From Prorocentrum cordatum (taxonomy: Eukaryota; Sar; Dinophyceae; Prorocentrales; Prorocentraceae), in the NCBI GenBank assembly GCA_963575745.1, contig CAUYUJ010016351.1, forward strand, positions 247,563 through 282,781: a stretch of DNA of 35,219 nucleotides, written 5' to 3'. Made by a program: the position numbers and the translations under genes. Shown piece by piece: positions 26,815 through 33,333 of the stretch (positions are counted from its first letter, which is position 1; each line of letters starts with the position of its first letter). The notes under the pieces were generated by a model. It made no database searches and was not told the origin of the DNA. It was given only the letters and a program-made list of their open reading frames with translations.

Positions 26815-29061
26815 ATGCCAATCCTGGACTTACGTGAGGTTTACGCGCCCTTGCCCCGAGTGGTGCGAGAATTGCAGAGGAAGCTGATGGAAACGATGCC
26901 CACGGCTGGAGACGGCGCGTGCGCCATTCATTCTGTGTGGGGCGAGTGGGAGTGGGGTGAGCTGGTCAAGCGCGACGCTCGCTCGTTTCTCCGCGAAGCA
27001 TTCGGTCCCACCGCTGACATCTTCAAATCGAGGCTGTCGTCCGAGGAGCTGCTGGGCGACATGGAATGGGCACTTTGGGATTTGATTCAACCCTTTGCGA
27101 AGCAGTCGAACCCCTTCGGTGCTCCGCTGCACGCGGGAGATAACGAAGTTCAGCGCGTGTGGGACTGCCTCGTGGAATCCTATTTCGACGTTGCTCAGCG
27201 CTGCGTTGAAGCATGCCTGGAAGAAGTGCATAAGTTTGAAGTGCACAGGGAGTGTAAAACAAGGATAATGCAAGAGTTTGGTTCTCTCTGCGTCGAAGCT
27301 TTGGAGGATGTTTTCATAATGCCTTTGATGCGATCCCTGGGCTTGCTAGATAAGTACACAGCAGAAGCATCTGATGAGTTCTGTGGAGGACGCCGCCTGA
27401 GCAAGTATGAAGCGCTGTTCGCAGGAACCGCTGGCGCTCGAGAGTGGCACAGACTTGTCGTTGAAGATGCATGTCTTCAGAACTCATTCGATTTGATTTT
27501 CAGTAAGATCCACGACGTGGTTGACGGCCTCGATTTCGACGGTGGCGTCGACCTGGAACCTATAACGGCTTTCGCAGAGTCTGTGGACAAGGCCAGGGAG
27601 TGCAACTACCAATATGCTGGCTTGCCCGCCAATTTCTTCAATGCCGTGTACCCTGCTTATCTGGAAGCCATGAGTACGTGCGCATATTATTATCTCAGCG
27701 ACATCGAGCTGCTGGCGCTGGCGCGTTGCAAGAGGCAGAATGTAGTTATTTTCGTAAACTCCTCTTCGAGGCACGAGTTGACATGCGCACGTTCGCGCGT
27801 CGGAGACCCGGGCCTGCCAGTGGTGGCCACGTCCCTTCGAGATAACGGCGGGCAGGGTGCCGCCCGAACACATTTCGAGCGGCTGCGGGTACGCCCGCAA
27901 GAGCAGTTGCCTGAAAGGGGAAGAAGCCCGGGCGGCGATGGTTCCACTGAAGATGATGGGCCCAGAGAGGCGAAGCGTCTGAGAACCCAGAGTGGCAGAG
28001 CCCCCGCACGACCCCCCGCCGAAGAGAGGAACGGCGGAGACGGGAACGATGGAGCGTCGGGGCAAGCGACGCGGCAGGATGATGGGAGTGCCGTGGCCAA
28101 GCGAGCCAGGACAGGGGAGGAAGTCAAGCGAGAGCAGCACGGTCAGAGTAACGAGTGCGCCCCGCTGCCGCCGCCGCCGCCTGGGGCGCGCGCTGGGCGG
28201 CGCGCGATTGGCGCAAGCTCTGGATTGCAACTGAAGCAGGCTTTCGAGACTCATCGTGGATGTGACGTTTTTTGCGACGATCACGTCAATGCTGCGGCAA
28301 GCCAGGGCGCAGCCTCGGCAATGTCAGCTGTCGCCGCGAGGGAAGGAGGTCAGTGCGTCACGGACATGCTCGATTTCTTGGGGTTCCAGCTCCCAGGAAA
28401 TGCAGGAACGCCAGCGGTCGAGGCAACTGACAAAGACCAAGGCTTCGCTTCGGAGTCAAGCGAAGTTGCCGGCGAGGAGTCTGGAAGCCAAGGGGGCGAC
28501 GGCGTGGAGGAGCAATATTTTGCAGTTCGCGCCAATGCTGAGCAGGTCGGTGGAGTGCCCGTGGAAATGGATATGATTGATGGCCGCTGCCGAGAACTAC
28601 GTAAACTCATGCGAGAACGGCCCACGTTGCCGCTGAGAGCTGACGGCGCTAGCTTGACAGTGGCCGACCTGGAAACTGGAGTGAAGTTGCCGTTGTACTC
28701 GTGTCCTTTCCAGGACATCCAGAGCGGGTCTTGCCGTTTTCACACAAATGACCGAACAGTTTTCCTGCGTCATATTGCTGGGGGCGCCATGGATCGCACG
28801 CATGCCAGTATGATACGTGAGATTTGTAACAGCGACATTCCCTGGATGACGAATTTGGACTACGTATACGGGGCCATGGCTGTTGCCGAACGGGAGCGGT
28901 GGCCAATGCTGGGTCTGTCGACAACTCGGCGAGCCCTGAACCTGCTCGCTCTGCGGACGACGACGACGAGATGTCTGGCCTGCTTCATTGCGGCCAACTT
29001 CGCACCGTGCGCAGGGTCAGTAGATCTGGAGTCGAGTTCCATGGCTTCTGGGCGAGATTAA
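26815..29061 (+). CDS. Helitron N-terminal region: OTU-type cysteine protease plus zinc finger
   Basis: ATG 26815 follows leader copy 7. AGDGACAIHSVWG places an OTU catalytic Asp-Gly-x-Cys at residues 33-36 (Cys codon 26920). YYYLSDIELLALA...NVVIF matches the OTU pre-helix and strand near residues 288-310, and THFERL supplies the catalytic His at residue 353. A ~250-residue helical insert separates Cys from His. A Pro/Gly/Arg-rich disordered linker (about 360-480) follows. Residues about 628-655 (CPF...GSCRFH...FLRHI) are a C2H2-like finger, then LGLSTTRRALNLL. OTU proteases are a known component of some animal Helitrons (helentrons). The conserved protein leaves this frame near 28950, so the last ~35 residues are probably out of frame. 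Confidence 0.75.
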   Translation: MPILDLREVYAPLPRVVRELQRKLMETMPTAGDGACAIHSVWGEWEWGELVKRDARSFLREAFGPTADIFKSRLSSEELLGDMEWALWDLIQPFAKQSNPFGAPLHAGDNEVQRVWDCLVESYFDVAQRCVEACLEEVHKFEVHRECKTRIMQEFGSLCVEALEDVFIMPLMRSLGLLDKYTAEASDEFCGGRRLSKYEALFAGTAGAREWHRLVVEDACLQNSFDLIFSKIHDVVDGLDFDGGVDLEPITAFAESVDKARECNYQYAGLPANFFNAVYPAYLEAMSTCAYYYLSDIELLALARCKRQNVVIFVNSSSRHELTCARSRVGDPGLPVVATSLRDNGGQGAARTHFERLRVRPQEQLPERGRSPGGDGSTEDDGPREAKRLRTQSGRAPARPPAEERNGGDGNDGASGQATRQDDGSAVAKRARTGEEVKREQHGQSNECAPLPPPPPGARAGRRAIGASSGLQLKQAFETHRGCDVFCDDHVNAAASQGAASAMSAVAAREGGQCVTDMLDFLGFQLPGNAGTPAVEATDKDQGFASESSEVAGEESGSQGGDGVEEQYFAVRANAEQVGGVPVEMDMIDGRCRELRKLMRERPTLPLRADGASLTVADLETGVKLPLYSCPFQDIQSGSCRFHTNDRTVFLRHIAGGAMDRTHASMIREICNSDIPWMTNLDYVYGAMAVAERERWPMLGLSTTRRALNLLALRTTTTRCLACFIAANFAPCAGSVDLESSSMASGRD

Positions 29062-29191
29062 ATATTGGAAAGAGGTTGCTGTTCAGGATGTTGAAAAGAA
29101 ATTCCCTGGGACGCTGCTTAATAATTGCGGGTTCGATCTATGGCAGAAGCGGCATGTGGTCGGGACGTGGAGACAGGCAAGGCGTACGTGA
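28950..29191 (+). pseudogene. Frame-shifting segment of the Helitron protein
   Basis: The conserved sequence appears to move between all three frames within ~240 bp. A frame reading ADDDDEMSGLLHCGQLRTV covers about 28955-29020. Another, GEIKYWKEVAVQDVEKKFPG and onward to CGFDLWQKRHV, covers about 29024-29175. The frame of the next gene takes over near 29185. The spans are too short for introns. They indicate indels from decay, or sequencing error. Confidence 0.55.
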
Positions 29192-30063
29192 CAAAAGCTG
29201 TTAAGTTGAGCACCTGTCTCGAAAACCAGCGCCACGTGTCTCGGTGGGCCGTCCAATTCAGCTTCGAAGGCAGACCAGGGAAGTTATTCGGATGTACTGA
29301 GGACGTCAGATGCCCCGCGTGTCCCGACAGACATTCGGAGGATTGGGAGACGCCGCCGTTCTGTAGGAAACTGTGCCCGCAGTGCGAGGTGCCAGTATGC
29401 CGTGACTGCACAGGGAAACTCAGGGATCACGAGGCGGCATCTTCGTTTTTCGACGGCGGGACCATCCCCATGAGCTTAGCGAACGACCATTACTACGGCC
29501 ACGTGAGTCGATACATTGTGGATAACGACGTCACGTGGCTGGAGTGCGCGGCGTGCTGCGCGGTGTGGAGTACTATGTTGGTGTATTACCTGGAGGCCCC
29601 GTATGGCAATCTCATCGACGTGCCGCTCGGCAAGCCCGAAGCCAGAACGCAGGTGAAAGGCAATCTCTTCAGCTTCTCCATGCCCTGGGACGACATCGAG
29701 AGATATTGTCGCGAAGCTTCTCAGCACGCCGGGGAGATCCACGGGGACCGGCTGAAGTTGCTGCAGGATGCTCTCGGAGTGCCACATTCGGAGGAAACGT
29801 TGGCGATGCTGGTGAACGTGCGCATCAAAGGGGGCAGCAAAGACCTGGCGCAGCACCTGAAAGGGCTGACGTTGCGCATCCCCGTAATGCGCAAATTGAT
29901 GGAGCTCATGCGCGACAGCGGCTATCCAGGGTATGGCAACAACGGCTTGAACTCATCCGACAGAGTGGCAACCCGCCTCCACGAAAGATATTCCCAGAAA
30001 TACGCAGAGAAATACGGGGAGGCGAAGTTCATCCCGCAGGCAGTGCAGGATGCGGTGCAATAG
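29140..30063 (+). CDS. Helitron Cys-rich domain protein (LAND motif, DUF6570-like)
   Basis: The frame has an ATG at 29140, but homologous protein probably enters it near 29185. Paired cysteines (CTEDVRCPAC, then LCPQCEVPVCRDC) form a zinc-binding module. PMSLANDHYYG at about 29467-29500 is the ALAN-x-x-x-G motif that precedes the Rep domain in many Helitron proteins. Then comes DVTWLECAACCAVWSTM. A helical tail follows. The frame ends at TAG 30061-30063, yet the next gene continues in the same frame 36 bp later, so this is probably part of the same polyprotein. The zinc module most likely binds DNA. Confidence 0.6.
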   Translation: MAEAACGRDVETGKAYVTKAVKLSTCLENQRHVSRWAVQFSFEGRPGKLFGCTEDVRCPACPDRHSEDWETPPFCRKLCPQCEVPVCRDCTGKLRDHEAASSFFDGGTIPMSLANDHYYGHVSRYIVDNDVTWLECAACCAVWSTMLVYYLEAPYGNLIDVPLGKPEARTQVKGNLFSFSMPWDDIERYCREASQHAGEIHGDRLKLLQDALGVPHSEETLAMLVNVRIKGGSKDLAQHLKGLTLRIPVMRKLMELMRDSGYPGYGNNGLNSSDRVATRLHERYSQKYAEKYGEAKFIPQAVQDAVQ

Positions 30064-30099
30064 GTAGACGGGGCCACAGATTCCATCGTTCAAGACAAA

Positions 30100-31692
30100 A
30101 TGGCGACGCCTCCAGAGCCGGCAAGACGGGTGCAGGATTTCGTCTCTGCGCTGAGTCCGTCCTATATCGTCGCCGAGCGGAGCACCGGAGCCCAGTCGAA
30201 CATTTCGGAGAATTACAAGTCCGTGTTTGCCAGGTTCCGCGATGTCAACATCCAGAGTGGGACGGACCTGACGAATCAGCATACCGCCTGGTGCCTGGGC
30301 ATGGCGTTTCTTTTCACGCTGCCGCGTGCTGTTGGCTGTTGCGACGTCCCGCACCAAACTCGTTGGCGTCGACCAGAGACGAGAGATCTCCCAACTCCAC
30401 GTGGGCTTCTGCACAGGTGGCTCGAGCCGTCAGTGGGCGTAGCCCAGCGGAAACTACCGAAGGCGCATTTTGCAATGGGGCCAGCGACCACAGTGAGGTT
30501 GTTTGATCTCACGCGCGGCTTGCCGCAGCGGATAGAAGGCCAGTTCCGACGCACGTGGGGCATTGCGCCGGCCCTGTGGAACTTATACTTTCGTGAGCGC
30601 GTCAATCTCGGAGCAAGCCTGAGCATCAAGCGAGGGGAACGGTTGCAAGGCCAAAGCGCAGAGAGCGTGGAGACCGGCGCTGCCATTGCCGCTGCTGATT
30701 TACTCCAGAAACTCGAGAAGGGTTACTACGCGTTACCCGATGGCAGACGCCGAAAGATCAACAATGATGCCAGTAAGCTGATTTTCGCAGTCGGCCTCGG
30801 CAACCTGCAGCGGCGACTCTTGGCTGACTTCCGCTTTCGATGCCGGGCCATTCCAGGCACGCAGGAGATTCGGACGAAGATTGGGCACCCGGGGATCTGG
30901 GCTTGCGTCAACTACGGGAACGGCATATTCTGTACCATTTCCCCGGGAGAACGGCATAATTATCTAGCGCTCAGGCTCAGCAGATACCGCCAGGACGATC
31001 CTTTCGTTGCAGGCGAGAGCAGGAGGCAGAAGTGGGCAAAGAGCGATTCGCCGAGCCTGGAGCCGTCGCCAGAGGGCGCGTTTGAGGTCAACATTCCTGG
31101 ATATGACACGCGTCGCTTGTTCCTCGCAGAGGACCCCTTGGCCGCCTCCAACGCATTCTTCGTGCAGATCCGCACGGTCTTGGCGACGATGCTCGGAGTG
31201 CGCATGTGCCCTCGCTGTCCGCAGTGCTCTGAATCGGGATCGCCGTGCCAGGACGCCCTCGGCAGCAACGCTGAAGCCATGGGAGGCATTGCGGGGCGCG
31301 TGGGCGCTTTGTTCGGCGCTGTGGAGGCTCAGAAAACGACAGGGGGGCTGCATTATCATTTTTTCATGTTCGTTCAGCGCCTGCACCAGTTCGCCACGCG
31401 GAAGGAGATCGCCCAAAAAATCGAGGAAGGTCTCGTGAATGCGACGGAGCTGAAGCATCTCCTCGGGCAAATTTGCTGTGAGAGATATCCCGACGTGGAC
31501 CAATTTGCTAGAGAGAGAACTTCGTTGGAGCAGAACTTCCCGACATGCTCGGAGTCGTCCGAATGCTCTGGTTCGTCAGCATGGGGGGTTTCAAATTGGG
31601 CCGATTGCCTCGGTTCTTGTATGATGGCGCGAGAGCCAGCGTGGGCTCGTCCGCGCAGGGAGCTCCAGGGGGAGCTCAGCAGCTCGGCCTGA
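30100..31692 (+). CDS. Helitron Rep (HUH nuclease), N-terminal part with HUH motif
   Basis: ATG 30100 has a good context (aaaatggcg). Rep motif 1 is FCTISPGERHN (30928-30960), followed by LRLSRYRQDDPF. The HUH motif is GGLHYHFFMF, with the metal-binding His codons at 31351-31353 and 31357-31359. This is the Helitron-like N domain, which nicks DNA for rolling-circle transposition in the nucleus. The upstream ~270 residues match the usual pre-Rep region. The last ~40 residues after about 31560 look out of frame: GGFKLGRLPRFLYDGA, a conserved Rep segment, is in the overlapping frame. It lies in the same orientation and reading frame as the preceding gene. Confidence 0.8.
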   Translation: MATPPEPARRVQDFVSALSPSYIVAERSTGAQSNISENYKSVFARFRDVNIQSGTDLTNQHTAWCLGMAFLFTLPRAVGCCDVPHQTRWRRPETRDLPTPRGLLHRWLEPSVGVAQRKLPKAHFAMGPATTVRLFDLTRGLPQRIEGQFRRTWGIAPALWNLYFRERVNLGASLSIKRGERLQGQSAESVETGAAIAAADLLQKLEKGYYALPDGRRRKINNDASKLIFAVGLGNLQRRLLADFRFRCRAIPGTQEIRTKIGHPGIWACVNYGNGIFCTISPGERHNYLALRLSRYRQDDPFVAGESRRQKWAKSDSPSLEPSPEGAFEVNIPGYDTRRLFLAEDPLAASNAFFVQIRTVLATMLGVRMCPRCPQCSESGSPCQDALGSNAEAMGGIAGRVGALFGAVEAQKTTGGLHYHFFMFVQRLHQFATRKEIAQKIEEGLVNATELKHLLGQICCERYPDVDQFARERTSLEQNFPTCSESSECSGSSAWGVSNWADCLGSCMMAREPAWARPRRELQGELSSSA

Positions 31693-33125
31693 ACTGCGAC
31701 GACGCCACCTTCAAGGAGACGTTCAACGGCGCTCTACAGTATTTCATGTGTCGGTGCCAGCACCACATACATCGACTAGCGATGGATTCGAAGACCAAGC
31801 AGGAGAAGCGTTTGGTGCCCAACGCCTGCGCTTCCAAGAAGAACAAGAGGGAGTGCAAGCACGAGGCGCCGTGGACCAACAGAGTGCCCCCCGAGTGGAT
31901 GACGGCGCCGCTGCTGGTTTGCAAAGGCATCGCCAAGAAGTTCACGCTGCGCACAAGCGGAGTCCGAAATTGGCTGGGGCAAACTCTCGGACTGCGCAAT
32001 GAGGAGTGGCTGAACGGGTGCATGCCGGGCCTGTGCGTCGCTTTTGCAGGGAGCAACAGTGACGTGAAACCGATTGACCGACTGCCGATCATCGAGCAAA
32101 CGCATGAGACTTGCTGCGGGAAGAAACGCTGCATCATGAAGAAGCAGAGTCTGGGGAGAGCCACTCGAGAAATTCAGCGCACGCAGGTAGTTACGAATGG
32201 ATATTTCGGGGGATACATTGGCAAGCGACAGCCCGCAGGCACTTTGGAAACCAAGAAATGCGTAGACAAGCTGTTTACCTTGAGGGCGAAGATACAGGGC
32301 AGGGGGAAAGCGACGCAGCTCAGAGCAAGCAGCGGGAGACTGATAACGGAGCTCGAGATGAACAGCACGTGCCGAGGCGCTGTGGAAGTGTGCAACCTGT
32401 GCTGTAATTTGGACCAGAGCGATCTTCTGAAGGCAGAGTGCATCCGAACCTTCAACGAGCATACGATTGATGGGCGGGCGTGGATGAACAAGTTGGAAAC
32501 ATCCCAGAATGCGTCGCAGATGAAGGACAGCAGCGTGACGACGTACGTGCCGCCGGCTCGCAAACCACGTGAGGACAGACCGATCGAAAGTGAACGAGTT
32601 CGACGCCTACGGATATCGCCCTGTGCAGCACCCTTGGAAGTTATTGTCGGCGTACGAGTTCTTGCGGCAGTGGAGGTGCCAACCACTACTGGTTCCGACG
32701 CACTACTTGAACCGCAACCTGCCACCTCGACCTGCGTGGACAGAAGAAGGTCAACAATTCATCAGGAGCAAGCAGTACAAGGATGGAGAAGTCGCCGCCA
32801 AGCCTGGAGAGCATTACATAGCAGTGATACCCGACGCCGACGAGTATTTCGTGTTTCCGCAGGACGCAGGTGTCTTCTGCCACTCATGGGTTCTGGTCAG
32901 GAAAGCGAGGCCGGACGCGGTGGTCATCGAAGGCTTGCCCATGCCCAGCGTACACAAAAGTTCTACGTACAACGCTCAGTATTGCAGTTTATTTTTCCGT
33001 CCCTGGACGCTCTATGGAGGAGACGTGTCTGTGCCTCACCTGAGTATGTTGGGGATGGAGTCAACGGTGCTGCGGCATTGGCAGGAAGCCCAGCACCAGT
33101 CGCCCCAAGTTCGAGCTTCGTGTAG
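31545..33125 (+). CDS. Helitron Rep, C-terminal part with catalytic tyrosines
   Basis: The conserved sequence starts near 31590 (GRLPRFLYDG). It continues through CRCQHHIHRLAMDSK with further Cys/His-rich elements. NGYFGGYIGKRQPAG carries two Tyr codons (32202-32204 and 32214-32216) in the position of the paired Helitron Rep tyrosines. They are three residues apart (Tyr-Phe-Gly-Gly-Tyr), close to the usual Y-x-x-K-Y spacing. ELEMNSTCRGAVEVCNL and EHTIDGRAWMNKLE follow. After about 32575 the conserved protein moves to the next frame, so the remaining ~180 residues are spurious. With the upstream frame, all Rep catalytic residues are present, but in two frames. Confidence 0.75.
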   Translation: MLGVVRMLWFVSMGGFKLGRLPRFLYDGARASVGSSAQGAPGGAQQLGLNCDDATFKETFNGALQYFMCRCQHHIHRLAMDSKTKQEKRLVPNACASKKNKRECKHEAPWTNRVPPEWMTAPLLVCKGIAKKFTLRTSGVRNWLGQTLGLRNEEWLNGCMPGLCVAFAGSNSDVKPIDRLPIIEQTHETCCGKKRCIMKKQSLGRATREIQRTQVVTNGYFGGYIGKRQPAGTLETKKCVDKLFTLRAKIQGRGKATQLRASSGRLITELEMNSTCRGAVEVCNLCCNLDQSDLLKAECIRTFNEHTIDGRAWMNKLETSQNASQMKDSSVTTYVPPARKPREDRPIESERVRRLRISPCAAPLEVIVGVRVLAAVEVPTTTGSDALLEPQPATSTCVDRRRSTIHQEQAVQGWRSRRQAWRALHSSDTRRRRVFRVSAGRRCLLPLMGSGQESEAGRGGHRRLAHAQRTQKFYVQRSVLQFIFPSLDALWRRRVCASPEYVGDGVNGAAALAGSPAPVAPSSSFV

Positions 33126-33333
33126 ACTAACCAAGAAGACAACCACAACAGGGACGCCATCGACGCTGGACAGCGTATCCTGGAAGACCGCTTGGGACGA
33201 GTACGTGCGCGGGAAAGTGGTCAGCCAGGCAGCGGCGAAACTCATCCAGAGTTTCCTGTTGAATACGATGGCGTCGTCTGGCAAGGCGGCAGATGATCAG
33301 AGCGAGGCAGATGCGTCGGAGGAAGAGCAATAG
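32569..33333 (+). CDS. Helitron Rep-helicase linker region
   Basis: This continues the Helitron protein after a frame change at about 32565-32610, starting near VNEFDAYGYRP. LLSAYEFLRQW and, at 32971-33012, NAQYCSLFFRPWTL are conserved linker motifs (the A-R/Q-Y...F-PW block) found between Rep and helicase in Helitrons. The frame ends at TAG 33331-33333 and is followed with no gap by ATG 33334 in the same frame. No independent function is assigned. Confidence 0.65.
   Translation: MRTDRSKVNEFDAYGYRPVQHPWKLLSAYEFLRQWRCQPLLVPTHYLNRNLPPRPAWTEEGQQFIRSKQYKDGEVAAKPGEHYIAVIPDADEYFVFPQDAGVFCHSWVLVRKARPDAVVIEGLPMPSVHKSSTYNAQYCSLFFRPWTLYGGDVSVPHLSMLGMESTVLRHWQEAQHQSPQVRASCRLTKKTTTTGTPSTLDSVSWKTAWDEYVRGKVVSQAAAKLIQSFLLNTMASSGKAADDQSEADASEEEQ

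Noticed and set aside
29535-30506. 323-codon + strand frame overlapping the LAND-motif and Rep genes
   Set aside because: Arg-rich translation of the wrong frame; all Helitron motifs lie in the other frames.
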